A DNA stretch of 64,000 nucleotides from Dokdonella sp. (lineage in GTDB: Bacteria > Pseudomonadota > Gammaproteobacteria > Xanthomonadales > Rhodanobacteraceae), in the NCBI GenBank assembly GCA_023228465.1, contig JALOBC010000004.1, forward strand, positions 62,001 to 126,000, in the 5' to 3' direction. Of this stretch, positions 9,279 to 19,584 are shown in pieces. Both the position numbers and the translations under genes were made by a program. How positions within the stretch are numbered: the stretch's first letter is position 1; every line of letters begins with the position of its first letter. The notes beneath the pieces are model-generated. The model did not search any database. It was not told the DNA's origin and saw only the letters and a list, made by a program, of their open reading frames with translations.

Positions 9279-11597
9279 TCAGGAATCGACTACCAGCGTG
9301 GCCGCGCCGCGGGCTGCGGCCTGGTCGCGGATCTGCGCTTCGACGCAGGCCAGCGCGGTCATGTTGAACACGCGCCGCACGGTCGCCGCCGGAGTGAGGA
9401 TATGCACCGGACGCGAGGCGCCCATCAGGATCGGCCCCAGCACCACGCCCTCGGTCATCACGCGCATCATGTTGAAGGCGATGTTGGCTGCGCTCATGTT
9501 CGGGCAGACGAACATGTTGGCCGCACCGCTCAGGCGCGAGTTCGGGAACAGGCGCTCGCGCACTTCCGGGTTGAGCGCGGTGTCGGCGTGCATCTCGCCC
9601 TCGATTTCCAGCTTGGGCAAGCGCTCGCGCAGCAGTTCCACCACCCTGCGCATCTTCACCGCGCCGGCATCGTCATGGCTGCCGAAGTTGGAATGCGACA
9701 GCACGGCCACCTTCGGCACGATGCCGAACAGCTTGAGGCGCAGCGTCGCCTGGGCCGTGGCCGCGGCAATGTGTTCGGCATCCGGCTCCGACGCCACGTG
9801 GGTATCGAGGAAGAAGTACACGCCGCGGCTGTTGAACACCGCGCACATGGCCGAGGGCGCGTCGATGCCCGGATCGAGCGGGATGATGCCGCGCAGGTAG
9901 CTGAGCTTCTTGTGGAAGCGTCCGACCAGGCCACAGATCATGCCGTCTGCCTCGCCGCGGCGCAGCATCAGTGCGGCAATGACCGTGGCGCGCGAGCGCA
10001 CGATCTGCTTGGCGCTGTCCGGGGTCACGCCGCGCCGCTGCAGGAGCTCGTGGTAGAGCATCCAGTAGTCCTTGAAGCGCGGATCACTGTCGATGTTGCA
10101 GAGCTCGAAGTCGACCCCGGTCTTGAGCCGCAGGCCCAGGCGCCGGATGCGCGACTCGATCACTTCCGGGCGGCCGACCAGGATCGGCCAGGCGATGCCA
10201 TCATCGACGACGTGCTGCACCGCGCGCAGCACGGTTTCCTCCTCGCCCTCGGAATACACCACGCGCTTGACGTCGGCCTTGGCGCGCGCGAACACCGGCT
10301 TCATCAGCAGGGTGGTGCGGAACACGAACGCATTGAGCTGCTCGCGGTAGGCGCGCAGGTCTTCGATCGGGCGCGTGGCCACGCCCGAGTCCATTGCCGC
10401 CTTGGCGACCGCCGGCGCAAGTTGCACGATCAGGCGCGGATCGAAGGGCTGCGGGATGATGTAGTCCGGGCCGAAGGACAGCGTGCGCCCGCCATAGGCG
10501 CGCGCGGCCACGTCGCTGGCCTCGCGCCGGGCCAGCTCGGCGATGGCATGCACGCAGGCGATCTTCATCGCCTCGTTGATGACCGTGGCACCGACATCCA
10601 GTGCGCCGCGGAAGATGTAGGGGAAGCAGAGCGCGTTGTTGACCTGGTTGGGGAAGTCCGAGCGGCCGGTGGCGATGATGGCATCCTCGCGCACCGCGCG
10701 TGCCTCGTCGGGCAGGATTTCCGGAGTCGGGTTGGCCAGTGCCAGGATGATCGGCCGCGTTGCCATGCGCGCAACCATGTCCGGCTTGAGGATGCCCGGG
10801 GCGGACAGGCCGAGGAACACGTCCGCACCGTCGATGATCTCACCGAGCGCGCGCGCATCGGTGTCGCGCGCGTAGCGCGCCTTGTTGGGGTCCATCTCCT
10901 CCTTGCGGCCCTTCCACACCACGCCGAGGCGATCGGCCACCCAGATGTTTTCCAATTTCACGCCCAGGCTCACGCACATGTCCAGGCACGCGATGCCGGC
11001 GGCCCCGGCACCGGTCGACACCACCTTCACCTGGGCGATGTCCTTGCCGGCGACGTGCAGCGCGTTGACCAGCGCCGCGCCGACGATGATGGCGGTGCCA
11101 TGCTGGTCGTCGTGGAATACCGGGATCTTCATGCGCTCGCGCAGCTTCTTCTCCACCGCGAAGCATTCGGGCGCCTTGATGTCCTCGAGGTTGATGCCGC
11201 CGAAGCTCGGCTCCAGGCTGGCGATGATCTCCACCAGCTTGTCCGGATCGTTCTCGTCGATCTCCAGGTCGAACACGTCGATGCCGGCAAACTTCTGGAA
11301 CAGCAGACCCTTGCCTTCCATCACCGGCTTGGCGGCCAGCGGACCGATGTTGCCGAGTCCGAGCACCGCGGTGCCGTTGGTGATGACCGCGACCAGGTTG
11401 CTGCGTGCGGTGAGGGTGGCCACCTCGGCCGGATCGCGTACGATCTCCTCGCACGCGGCGGCCACGCCGGGCGAATAGGCCAGCGACAGCTCGCGCTGGG
11501 TGACGACGGGTTTGGTGGGAACGACCTTGATCTTGCCGGCCGGCGCCTTGCGGTGGTACTCGAGGGCGGCCTGTTTGAGTTCTTCGATGGTGGACAT
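9279..11597 (-). CDS. maeB: NADP-dependent malic enzyme with C-terminal phosphotransacetylase-like domain
   Basis: This 772-residue MaeB-type enzyme decarboxylates malate to pyruvate with reduction of NADP, feeding NADPH and pyruvate pools. Residues 1-430 form the malic enzyme part: [17 protein letters not shown], a [24 protein letters not shown] block, the catalytic [12 protein letters not shown] metal-binding region and a [11 protein letters not shown] nucleotide-binding loop. The rest is the PTA_PTB-like domain, which in MaeB relatives is catalytically inactive and thought to be regulatory through acetyl-CoA. Length matches E. coli MaeB closely. It is flanked by unrelated genes and appears monocistronic. 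Confidence 0.96.
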   Translation of the reverse strand: MSTIEELKQAALEYHRKAPAGKIKVVPTKPVVTQRELSLAYSPGVAAACEEIVRDPAEVATLTARSNLVAVITNGTAVLGLGNIGPLAAKPVMEGKGLLFQKFAGIDVFDLEIDENDPDKLVEIIASLEPSFGGINLEDIKAPECFAVEKKLRERMKIPVFHDDQHGTAIIVGAALVNALHVAGKDIAQVKVVSTGAGAAGIACLDMCVSLGVKLENIWVADRLGVVWKGRKEEMDPNKARYARDTDARALGEIIDGADVFLGLSAPGILKPDMVARMATRPIILALANPTPEILPDEARAVREDAIIATGRSDFPNQVNNALCFPYIFRGALDVGATVINEAMKIACVHAIAELARREASDVAARAYGGRTLSFGPDYIIPQPFDPRLIVQLAPAVAKAAMDSGVATRPIEDLRAYREQLNAFVFRTTLLMKPVFARAKADVKRVVYSEGEEETVLRAVQHVVDDGIAWPILVGRPEVIESRIRRLGLRLKTGVDFELCNIDSDPRFKDYWMLYHELLQRRGVTPDSAKQIVRSRATVIAALMLRRGEADGMICGLVGRFHKKLSYLRGIIPLDPGIDAPSAMCAVFNSRGVYFFLDTHVASEPDAEHIAAATAQATLRLKLFGIVPKVAVLSHSNFGSHDDAGAVKMRRVVELLRERLPKLEIEGEMHADTALNPEVRERLFPNSRLSGAANMFVCPNMSAANIAFNMMRVMTEGVVLGPILMGASRPVHILTPAATVRRVFNMTALACVEAQIRDQAAARGAATLVVDS

Positions 11598-11701
11598 TGT
11601 TCGTCGGAAAGGACGCGCTCCGCGCGGGATGACGACGCTTGCGCAACGACTATAGCATCGCGCCGCGGCAGCCCAGCGGCGCGCGCACGCCGCCGGGCAG
11701 C

Positions 11702-13009
11702 CTAGTTTCCGCCGTGCAGGAAATCGCGCGCCGCCTGCAGCATGGCCGTGCTGCCGACAAGCAGCGCACCCTCGTCGAGGAAGAACTGCGGCGAATGGTT
11801 GCTTGGCGCGCTGGCCGGATCGGTGCCCGCCGGCGTCGCCCCGACGAAGAAGTACACGCTGGGCACGTCGATGGCCTGGCCAAGGTGCGGGAAGTCTTCC
11901 GAAGCGGTCCAGCGGCGCGCGTCCCGGACCTGCGCCTTGCCGAGCGCGGCTTCCAGGCTCGCGCGCACGCGTTCGGTCAAGGCCGGATCGTTGTAGTTGA
12001 CCGGGTTGCTGGAATCGGCGGAGAGCGGGATCTGCGTTTCCACCGTCGCGCCGTGCGCCGCGGCAACGTGTTCGGCGATGGATCTGAGGCTCGCCAGCGC
12101 CTGCGCGCGCATGGCTGGATCGAAGCTGCGCACCGTGCCCTGCAGTTCGGCCTGGTCCGGCACGATGTTGAAGCGCGAGCCGCCATCGAAGATGCCGAAC
12201 GTGACCACCGCCGGCTCCTTGTTGATATCGAGCTTGCGGCTGACGATGGTCTGCGCGGCGGTGACGATCTCCGCTGCGGTCACGATCGGGTCGATGCCGG
12301 CCCAGGGCGTCGCGCCATGGCTCTGGCGACCGTGCACGACGATGCGGAAGGTGTCGGAGCTGGCCATCATGCCGCCTGGGCGCAGGGCGACGGTGCCGAC
12401 CGGCAGCGCACTCACCACGTGCATGCCGAAGATTGCATCGGGCCTGAAGTCCTTGAAGACGCCTTCCTTCACCATCAATGGCGCGCCACCTTCCTCGCCG
12501 GGTGGCGCACCTTCCTCGGCCGGCTGGAAGATGAGCATGACGCTGCCGGGCAGTTGCGCGCGCTGCTTCGCCAGTGCCGTGGCGACGCCGAGCGTCATCG
12601 CCATGTGCGCATCGTGGCCGCAGGCATGCATCACGCCGACTTCCTTGCCCAGGTATTCGCCGCGCGCCTTCGAAGCAAAGGGCAGGTCCACCGCTTCGGT
12701 GACGGGCAGGGCGTCCATGTCGGCGCGGATGGCGAGCCTTGGTCCCGGCCGGCCCCCTTCGAGGATGCCGACCACGCCGGTATGCGCCAGGCCGGTGCGC
12801 ACCTGGTAGCCAAGCCGGGTCAGCTCGGCGGCAACAATCTTCGCCGTGCGCACCTCGCGGTTGGACAGCTCGGGATGCTGATGGAAGTCGCGCCGCCAGG
12901 CCGTCATCTGCGGCAGCAGCGACTGCATTTCAGGCTGCGCCGGCACATCGGCAGCGAGGCTGTTGCCCGTGGCGAGGATCAGGCCGGCAGCGAGCGTGCG
13001 GAAGGACAT
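11702..13009 (-). CDS. Exported M20-family metallopeptidase / amidohydrolase
   Basis: This 435-residue precursor has a signal peptide (MSFRTLAAGLILATGNSLAA, cleavage near residue 20). The mature part is an M20D amidohydrolase: WRRDFHQHPELSNRE at the start, the metal-site motif IRADMDALPV, MHACGHDAHM, the catalytic PAEEG, and the dimerization-domain pattern GRQSHGATPWAGIDP. Relatives hydrolyse N-acyl amino acids, indole-acetyl amino acids or hippurate. Export suggests scavenging of amides or peptides in the periplasm. The ATG at 13009 begins the signal peptide; upstream frame extension lacks homology. The exact substrate is not predictable. Confidence 0.92.
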   Translation of the reverse strand: MSFRTLAAGLILATGNSLAADVPAQPEMQSLLPQMTAWRRDFHQHPELSNREVRTAKIVAAELTRLGYQVRTGLAHTGVVGILEGGRPGPRLAIRADMDALPVTEAVDLPFASKARGEYLGKEVGVMHACGHDAHMAMTLGVATALAKQRAQLPGSVMLIFQPAEEGAPPGEEGGAPLMVKEGVFKDFRPDAIFGMHVVSALPVGTVALRPGGMMASSDTFRIVVHGRQSHGATPWAGIDPIVTAAEIVTAAQTIVSRKLDINKEPAVVTFGIFDGGSRFNIVPDQAELQGTVRSFDPAMRAQALASLRSIAEHVAAAHGATVETQIPLSADSSNPVNYNDPALTERVRASLEAALGKAQVRDARRWTASEDFPHLGQAIDVPSVYFFVGATPAGTDPASAPSNHSPQFFLDEGALLVGSTAMLQAARDFLHGGN

Positions 13010-13190
13010 GGCGACTCCGGGCGAACGGGTGATGACGCCACGATAGCGCCAGTGGCTGCGTGGCTCCAGCGGCCACGGCCGCCCCGGCGGAATCTTGCCG
13101 CGTAATCGGCGCCACCCGGCGTGGAACTGAAGCGCGTGACCGTCTGCACGCAAGGCAGGCGGGGAAACCTCGTCCATCGGAGAAGCAATC

Positions 13191-14326
13191 ATGATGATCC
13201 CGGGTTGGGCGCTGGCCCTGATCTGTGCGCTGGCCGCAGCGAACTTGCATGCGCAGGAGTTCGACACCCTCTACGACCAGTCCGCAAGCGCCGGGATAAC
13301 CGCGCTGGAAAGCCAGGACTACCTGATCGACGGCGACGCCGATGGCCAGACCGATGCCAGCGAGGGCGCTGATGACTTCGTCGTGCCTGCCGGCGAGCTG
13401 TGGCACCTCGCCCAGGTGATGGCCCAGGGCGAATACCAGGGTGGCCAGGCGCGGCCGGATTTCTTCCACGTCCGCGTCTATGCGGACGCCAACGGGCGGC
13501 CGGGCGCGGAGGTTGGCGTGTCGCTCATGTCCGGCTACACCGATCCGCTGGGCAACGGTTCGCCGCTCATCACCCTCTCCCCTCCGGCGATGCTCACGCC
13601 GGGGCGCTACTGGCTATCGGTGCAGGCACGCCTGGATTTCGCTTCCGGAACCCGCTGGGGATGGACCGATAGCTGGGCCCAATCCGGCGCCGTGGCGGCC
13701 TGGCGCAGCAACTTCGGCGGGGCGGCCAATCCGTGCCCTTCATGGATGCCCAGGACCGAGTGTGCGGCGGGGTCTTCAGGCCCGGACAACACGTTCTTGC
13801 TCGTGGGTCGCCGCGATCCATTCGGCGGCCAGGTCGTCTGCGCGAGCGTCGATCACGCGCTGGCGCCGACCGCAACCGGCACTTCGGTGAAGTGGGCGAG
13901 TGCAGAGGTGGTCGATGACTATCCGGTGGGCCATGATCTGAACATCTACGCCCTGGCCGATTCCAAGATGGTACTGCGCTGGAATCATGCGCCGCCGGGC
14001 AACGGCGCCTCATCGAGACCGACGGGCGACGGGTACTACAATGTGCTCGCGACAGGCGATTTGCTGGGCGCCTTCTCGACCATGACGCGCACCGGCAACA
14101 TGCGCGACTTCCGTGATGGGGTGGATGGCTATCTGGGTTTTCGCTTCGAATGCCCGGCGGGCATTTGCTACGGCTATGCCCACCTGCGCACGACCCGCCC
14201 ACCGGCTACCCGGCCACCCTGGTCGACTACTGCTACGAAGCCAGTGGCGGCGCGATCCGCATCGACGGAGGGGCCCTGTTCTGCGACGGCTTCGAGTCCG
14301 GCAACGGCGCCTGCCCCGCGGACTGA
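13191..14326 (+). pseudogene. Secreted protein with C-terminal DGFESG motif, frameshifted near 14190
   Basis: The ATG at 13191 (or 13194) starts a signal peptide ending near NLHAQ, with GGAG upstream. The first frame encodes an exported beta-rich protein of about 330 residues (pattern FHVRVYADANGRPGAEV, LTPGRYWLSVQARLDF) up to GYAHLRTT. It then runs into low-complexity Arg/Pro sequence and continues to 14501 over the rsgA 3' end. Shifting frame at about 14189-14192 restores a sensible ending: DPPTGYPATLVDYCYEAS, then ALFCDGFESGNGACPAD and a stop at 14326. The FCDGFESG ending recurs in exported Xanthomonadales proteins. A single missing base explains it, either a real mutation or a sequencing error. 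Function is unknown. Confidence 0.75.
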
Positions 14327-14368
14327 ACATCGGGTGATGCCCGTTGCACGCCGGGGCGTTCGAACGGA

Positions 14369-15448
14369 TCAGCCGCCGCCGTACTTGTCACCCAGGCGCC
14401 GGTTGGGCGCGCGGCTGAGGCCCCGGGTCTCGCCCCTGCGGCGCAGCTGCGCTTCGAGGGCTTCGGAGGTGGCGGCGAGTTCGTCGCGCAGTTTCCGGTA
14501 GTTGCGCCAGCGTTCGCTGTCCAGGGTGCCCTCGTCGAGTGCGGCGCGCACGGCGCAGCCCGGTTCCCCGGCATGTGCGCAATCGCCGAAGCGGCATGCC
14601 TGGGCGAGCGCGTCGATGTCGGCAAACTGGCCCGTATCGAGCGTTTCCTCGCCGGTGAACTTGAGCTCGCGCATGCCTGGCGTGTCGATCAGGCAGGCGC
14701 CGCCGGGCAGCTCGATCAGGGCGCGATGGGTGGTGGTATGGCGGCCACGGCTGTCACGTGTGCGCACCGCTGCGGTGGCCTGGCGCACCTCGCCGAGCAG
14801 GGTGTTGGTGAGGGTCGACTTGCCGGCACCCGACGAACCGACCAGCACGGCGCTCTGGCCGGGGCCGAGCCAGCCCTGGAGGGCGCTCACGCTGTCCGCC
14901 GATTTGGCATTCACGGCGAGCACCTCGATCCCCTCGCCTAGGCGCTCGCGCAGGCGCGCGGCGGTGGCCGGCGCATCGTCGATGAGGTCGGCCTTGGTCA
15001 GCACCACGACCGGGGTGGCGCCGCTGTCCTGGATCAGCACCAGATAACGCTCGATGCGCGCGGGGTTGAAGTCGCCGTCCAGGCCGACCAGCACGAACAC
15101 GGTGTCGATGTTGGTCGCGATCACCTGCTGGCGATGCGCTTCGCCGGCTGCCCCCCGCTTGAGCGTGCTCCAGCGCGGCAGGATGCGCTCGATGATCGGC
15201 GGTTGGCCCGGTGTGATGACGGCGAAGTCGCCCACCGCCGGGCGCTCGGCGGGGTCGACATCGCGGCGCAGGAAGTGCGCCGCCGGCTGCGCGTTGAAAC
15301 TGCGTTCCCCATCATGCAGTTCGTAACCGGCGCGATGCTGGGCAATGACGCGGGCGATGCTGGCGGGCGGCGCGATGGCGGCGAGCGGGGTGTGCGCATG
15401 CCAGCCGATGCGGGCCAGGCGCGCGGCGACATTCGGCGGGGCGTGCAT
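14369..15448 (-). CDS. rsgA: Ribosome small subunit-dependent GTPase A
   Basis: This 359-residue circularly permuted GTPase assists late 30S ribosome maturation. An N-terminal OB-like domain is followed by the permuted G domain: G4 TKADL comes first, then G1 GSSGAGKST, G2 RHTTTHR and G3 DTPGM. A C-terminal zinc-binding motif CRFGDCAHAGEPGC (Cys-x5-Cys-x-His-x5-Cys) completes the RsgA signature. The start at 15448 gives the usual family length. It is convergent with the frameshifted secreted-protein gene and divergent from the alaA-like gene. Confidence 0.96.
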   Translation of the reverse strand: MHAPPNVAARLARIGWHAHTPLAAIAPPASIARVIAQHRAGYELHDGERSFNAQPAAHFLRRDVDPAERPAVGDFAVITPGQPPIIERILPRWSTLKRGAAGEAHRQQVIATNIDTVFVLVGLDGDFNPARIERYLVLIQDSGATPVVVLTKADLIDDAPATAARLRERLGEGIEVLAVNAKSADSVSALQGWLGPGQSAVLVGSSGAGKSTLTNTLLGEVRQATAAVRTRDSRGRHTTTHRALIELPGGACLIDTPGMRELKFTGEETLDTGQFADIDALAQACRFGDCAHAGEPGCAVRAALDEGTLDSERWRNYRKLRDELAATSEALEAQLRRRGETRGLSRAPNRRLGDKYGGG

Positions 15449-15563
15449 CGGCGGATTCTAACCGTGAAAACGCCTTTGTGACGCGGCTTGAGACCATCTT
15501 TCGCTGCCCGCAGGGGCGCTGCGCTGGTAACATCGCCAGCCGGGAATCCTTCCACCGAACACC

Positions 15564-16802
15564 ATGCAGCATCCGGTCAAGACCAGCGGCCGCCTCGACG
15601 GCGTGCGCTATGACATCCGCGGGCCCCTCAGCCGCCGTGCCCACGAACTGGAAGCGGCGGGCCGCTCCATCCTGCGCCTGAACATCGGCAATCCGGGCCT
15701 GTTCGGCTTCCATGTGCCCGAGCACCTGCGCGAGGCCGTCGCCGGGAACCTTGCGCGCAGCGAAGCCTATGGCCACCAGCAGGGCCTGCCCGAGGCGCGC
15801 GAGGCGATCGCCGCGCGCCAGCGCCGCCATGGCGCGGACGTCGCGGCGTCGCAGGTGTTCATCGGCAATGGCGTGAGCGAACTGATCGGGCTCACCCTCA
15901 CGGCCCTGCTCGATCCCGGCGACGCGGTCCTGCTGCCGGCGCCCGATTACCCGCTGTGGACGGCGGCGACGCGCCTCAACGGCGGCGTGCCGGTGCATTA
16001 CGCCTGCCCACCCGAGGGTGTGCACCTGCCCGACCCGGACATGATCGAGGCATTGGTGACGCCGCGCACGCGCGCCCTGGTGGTGATCAATCCGAACAAT
16101 CCGACCGGTGCGGTGTATCCGCGCGAGACACTCCTCGCCCTGGTGGGCATTGCCGAGCGGCACGGGCTGATCCTGCTCAGCGACGAGATCTACGACAGCA
16201 TCCTGTTCGACGGCGCGCAGTTCGAACCGCTGGCGCCGCTCGCCGGCGAGGTGCCATGCATCAGTTACGGCGGCCTGTCCAAGGTGCACCTGGCCTGTGG
16301 CTACCGGGTCGGCTGGTTGTCGGTGAGCGGGGCGCACAAGCGCGTCCAGCCCATGCTGCAGGCGCTCGATCTGCTGGCCGCGATGCGCCTGTGCAGCAAC
16401 GTCCCCGCGCAGTGGGCGATTCGCCCGGCGCTGGAGGGTGCCAACGCGATGGCCGCGCTGACCCGTCCCGGTGGGCGCCTGCATGCGGCGCGCGCGGCGG
16501 TGCTCGCCGGCGTGGCGCGCAGTGAATTCCTCGAAGTGGTGGCGCCGCAGGGCGCGCTGTACGCCTTTCCGGGCGTGAACGAGGCCGGTTGGCCGGACTT
16601 CGATGACGAGGCCTTTGCCATGCGCCTGCTCGAGCACGAAGGCATCATCCTGGTGCCGGGGTCGAGCTTCAACATCGCGCGCCGCAACCGGTTCCGCATG
16701 ACCCTGCTGCCTGAACCGGCGGTGCTCGACGAGGCGATGGCCGCCATCGAGCGGGAACTGGGCCGCATGGCCGAAGCGGCGCCGGGTCGGCGCGTGGCGT
16801 GA
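15564..16802 (+). CDS. alaA: Pyridoxal-phosphate aminotransferase, AlaA-like (glutamate-pyruvate)
   Basis: This 412-residue fold-type I aminotransferase is close in pattern to E. coli AlaA, which makes alanine from pyruvate with glutamate. Seen motifs: the N-terminal YDIRGPLSRRAHELEAAG and LRLNIGNPGLFGF blocks, IGNGVSELI, LLPAPDYPLWTAA, INPNNPTGAVYPRE, LSDEIYDSILFDG, and the catalytic lysine in SYGGLSKVHLACGYRVGW. RMTLLPEP holds the substrate-binding arginine. Length is typical. It is followed after about 230 bp by an SGNH hydrolase gene in the same direction. The exact amino donor preference is inferred. Confidence 0.87.
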   Translation: MQHPVKTSGRLDGVRYDIRGPLSRRAHELEAAGRSILRLNIGNPGLFGFHVPEHLREAVAGNLARSEAYGHQQGLPEAREAIAARQRRHGADVAASQVFIGNGVSELIGLTLTALLDPGDAVLLPAPDYPLWTAATRLNGGVPVHYACPPEGVHLPDPDMIEALVTPRTRALVVINPNNPTGAVYPRETLLALVGIAERHGLILLSDEIYDSILFDGAQFEPLAPLAGEVPCISYGGLSKVHLACGYRVGWLSVSGAHKRVQPMLQALDLLAAMRLCSNVPAQWAIRPALEGANAMAALTRPGGRLHAARAAVLAGVARSEFLEVVAPQGALYAFPGVNEAGWPDFDDEAFAMRLLEHEGIILVPGSSFNIARRNRFRMTLLPEPAVLDEAMAAIERELGRMAEAAPGRRVA

Positions 16803-17030
16803 GGCCATCGTGCGCCAGCCGCGGCGCGCGACATCCGCGCATGTTGTCAGCGTCCCGCCGGTCAAGGCGGCGCTCGAGCGCAGCGCCAGCGACCTGACGC
16901 CTGGCCAGGACGGTGCCTGGCCGGCGCAGGATGGGTGGCGCCACGCGGACGGCAACCCGCGGCGCAGCCGCAGCCGCAGGGCGCCTGCCGCGACGGTGCC
17001 GTGCGGCAGATGTTTGGCACAATTGCGCCC

Positions 17031-17666
17031 ATGATCCAGGCCGCGCCGCGTTTCCTTGCCCTCGGCGATTCCTACACCATCGGCGAGGGCCTCGCGTCTG
17101 CCGAGGCCTGGCCGTGGCAGCTGCGCCGGGTGCTGGCGCGCGAGGGGGTCGCGTTGGCGCCGCCCCGCATTCTGGCCACCACCGGCTGGACCACCGACGA
17201 ACTGGCCGCGGCGTTGGACCGCGCCTGCTTCGCGCCGCCCTACGACCTGGTCAGCCTGGCGGTAGGCGTCAACAACCAGTATCGCGGGCGCGATGGCGAG
17301 AATTACCGTGTGGAGTTCGCCGATCTGCTCGGGCGGGCCGTCGCGCTGGCCGGTGCACGGGCCGCGCGCGTGCTGGTCGTTTCGATCCCGGACTGGGGCG
17401 TGACGCCGTTCGCGCGTGCGCAGGGTCGCGACCGCGCGCGCATCGGGCGCGAGATCGACGCCCTCAACGCGCTCGCGCGTGAAGCCAGCGCCGCCGTCGG
17501 CGCGGCCTTCGTCGATGTCACCGCCATCTCGCGCGATCCGGCCGCGGCGCAGCTTCTGGTTGGCGATGGTCTGCATCCCTCGGCCGCACAGTACGCACTC
17601 TGGGTGGCGGCCATCCGCCCGTTCGCGCTGGCCGCGCTCGGCATGCGCACGGCGTCGCCCCGCTGA
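17031..17666 (+). CDS. SGNH/GDSL hydrolase (esterase-like)
   Basis: A 211-residue protein with the SGNH blocks in order: block I LALGDSYTIGEG (catalytic Ser14), GVNNQYRG in the block III position, and DGLHPSAAQY with the Asp-x2-His pair of block V. It has no signal peptide, so it is probably a cytoplasmic esterase or lipase of unknown substrate. The ATG at 17031 begins just before the first strand; an earlier in-frame start would add residues without homology. No clear Shine-Dalgarno sequence is visible. It stands between the alaA-like gene and an exported NlpC/P60 gene. Confidence 0.82.
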   Translation: MIQAAPRFLALGDSYTIGEGLASAEAWPWQLRRVLAREGVALAPPRILATTGWTTDELAAALDRACFAPPYDLVSLAVGVNNQYRGRDGENYRVEFADLLGRAVALAGARAARVLVVSIPDWGVTPFARAQGRDRARIGREIDALNALAREASAAVGAAFVDVTAISRDPAAAQLLVGDGLHPSAAQYALWVAAIRPFALAALGMRTASPR

Positions 17667-17822
17667 AACGCGCCGGCGTGACCCGCGGCAAGCGGTCGCC
17701 GTGGCGCCTCGTTAACGAAAGTCGAACAACTGCGCGGGTCGCCTTTGGTAGCTTCGCGCCTTCGCCTGGGTGCGCCGCGGGGAGCGGGCATCCGATTCGA
17801 CGGGACGATGAGGACACAGCGC

Positions 17823-18392
17823 ATGCATTCGAGGCGTCTGGTGGGTGGATTCGTGCTGGCATTCCTGCTGGGCGGTGCGGCCCATGCGATGGCGGCACCG
17901 GTGGGGCCGGCGGTCGTCTTGCGTCCCGCGCCGCCGATCGATATCGCGCTGGCCACGCGGCCCCTGGCCCAGGTGCCGGCGGTGGCAGGCAAGGACAGTG
18001 GCGTGACCGGGTTGCGCGAGCTGCTGGCCGATTTCGCCATGAGCCTGCGTGACATCCGCTATCGCCGCGGCGGGCGCTCGCCGGATACCGGCTTCGACTG
18101 CAGCGGCTTCGTGCGCTACGTGTTCCGCCATTCGGCCGGAGAGGATCTGGCCGCCACGTCCGCTGCGCAGTATCGCGACGGGGCGAGCATCGACCGCCGG
18201 CACATGCGCACCGGCGACCTCGTCTTCTTCCGCACCCACGGCAAGCGCATTTCGCATGTCGGCATCTATCTCGATGACGGGCGCTTCATCCACGCCCCGT
18301 CGAGCGGCAAGCGCATCAGCATCAGCCGCCTGGATGAGCCGTACTGGGCCAAGCGCTTCGTCGGTGCCAGGCGTCCCGACGTGCTGTCCTGA
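17823..18392 (+). CDS. NlpC/P60 family peptidoglycan endopeptidase, exported
   Basis: This 189-residue precursor has a signal peptide (RRLVGGFVLAFLLGGAAHA, about 4-22). The C-terminal NlpC/P60 domain carries the catalytic Cys93 in FDCSGFVRYVF, His145 in SHVGIYLDDG, and His157 in FIHAPS. The domain is the cysteine peptidase fold that cuts stem peptides, usually D-Glu-mDAP bonds. The ATG at 17823 has GAGGA nine bases upstream; an ATG at 17808 is possible but has a weaker site. It probably acts in cell-wall turnover in the periplasm. Neighbours are unrelated. Confidence 0.88.
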   Translation: MHSRRLVGGFVLAFLLGGAAHAMAAPVGPAVVLRPAPPIDIALATRPLAQVPAVAGKDSGVTGLRELLADFAMSLRDIRYRRGGRSPDTGFDCSGFVRYVFRHSAGEDLAATSAAQYRDGASIDRRHMRTGDLVFFRTHGKRISHVGIYLDDGRFIHAPSSGKRISISRLDEPYWAKRFVGARRPDVLS

Positions 18393-18529
18393 GCGGCTGC
18401 GTCGCGCCGGCAGCGCCGGCCCCCGTTCGGGCCTCCGGGTGCGGCCGGAGCATCGCTTCGACCCGCGCGACCTTTGAAATCGGCATCCCGCCTCCCATGT
18501 GAGTCCATGGGTTCCAGGGATCGCCTGCC

Positions 18530-19486
18530 ATGAAGCTTCGACCGCTCGGCCGTTCCGGCCTGGACATCGCGCCGCTGGTACTGGGGGGCAACGTGTTTGG
18601 CTGGAGCGTCGATGAGCCGACCACCTTCGCATTGCTGGATGCCTTCGTGGACGCCGGCGGCAACCTGGTGGACACGGCCGACGGCTATTCCGCGTGGGCG
18701 CCAGGCAACCAGGGCGGCGAGTCCGAAACCCTCATCGGACGCTGGCTGGCGCAGGGAAACGGGCGTCGCGAACGCCTGCTGATCGCCACCAAGGTGGGCA
18801 AGTGGGCCCGCCACAAGGGCCTGGCGCCGGCAACCATCCAGGCCGCCTGCGAGGCTTCGCTGCGCCGCCTCGGCGTGGAATCCATCGACCTCTATTTCGC
18901 CCATGCGGATGATCCGGCGGTGCCGCTGGCCGACACCCTGGCGGCCTTCGGGCGACTGATCGAACAGGGCAAGGTGCGCGCCATCGGCGCCTCCAACTAC
19001 AGTGCGCCGCGCCTGGCCGCCGCCCTGGCCACCAGCAGCCGCGACCGCCTGCCGCGCTACGAAGTGCTGCAACCGCAGTACAACCTGGTCGAGCGCGCCG
19101 CCTATGAGGAGTCGCTCGAAGAGGTGGCGCGCAGCCACGCACTCGGCGTGGTCGGATACTACGGCCTCGCCAGCGGGTTCCTCACCGGCAAGTACCGCAG
19201 CGCGGAAGACCTGCGCAGGCCCGGGGTGCGTTCGCCGGCCGCCGGCAAGTACCTCAATGGCCACGGCCTGCGCGTGCTGGCGGCGCTGGACGATGTCGCC
19301 CGTCGGCTTGGCGCCACGCCGGCCCAGGTCGCGCTGGCCTGGTTGATGGCGCGTCCGGGCTTCACCGCGCCGATCGCCAGCGCGACCAGTGTCGCGCAGC
19401 TCGAGGAACTCATCGGTGCCACCGCACTGCGCCTTTCCGCCGAGGACCTGCAGCGCCTGGACCAGGCAAGCACCCCTGCCGCCTGA
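18530..19486 (+). CDS. Aldo/keto reductase
   Basis: A 318-residue (alpha/beta)8-barrel oxidoreductase of the AKR superfamily using NADPH. The catalytic tetrad is visible: Asp48 and Tyr53 in LVDTADGYS, Lys88 in LLIATKVG, and His125 in LYFAHADDP. IGASNYSAPRL and the C-terminal IASATSVAQLEEL (cofactor-binding) segments are conserved. It resembles the YajO/Tas-like bacterial AKRs. The substrate is not evident. It precedes the glutaredoxin fusion gene by about 100 bp in the same direction. Confidence 0.92.
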   Translation: MKLRPLGRSGLDIAPLVLGGNVFGWSVDEPTTFALLDAFVDAGGNLVDTADGYSAWAPGNQGGESETLIGRWLAQGNGRRERLLIATKVGKWARHKGLAPATIQAACEASLRRLGVESIDLYFAHADDPAVPLADTLAAFGRLIEQGKVRAIGASNYSAPRLAAALATSSRDRLPRYEVLQPQYNLVERAAYEESLEEVARSHALGVVGYYGLASGFLTGKYRSAEDLRRPGVRSPAAGKYLNGHGLRVLAALDDVARRLGATPAQVALAWLMARPGFTAPIASATSVAQLEELIGATALRLSAEDLQRLDQASTPAA

Positions 19487-19584
19487 AGTCGCCGGCCTTT
19501 CGCACGGCTTGCCCTCGGGTGCCGACGATGGGCGCGGGCTTGCCCGGCGTCGTATCATGGGCGTTTTTCCGTCCCTACAACATC

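Noticed and set aside
9261-11705. 814-codon open frame antisense to maeB
   Set aside because: It is a complement shadow of the malic enzyme gene and has no domain pattern.
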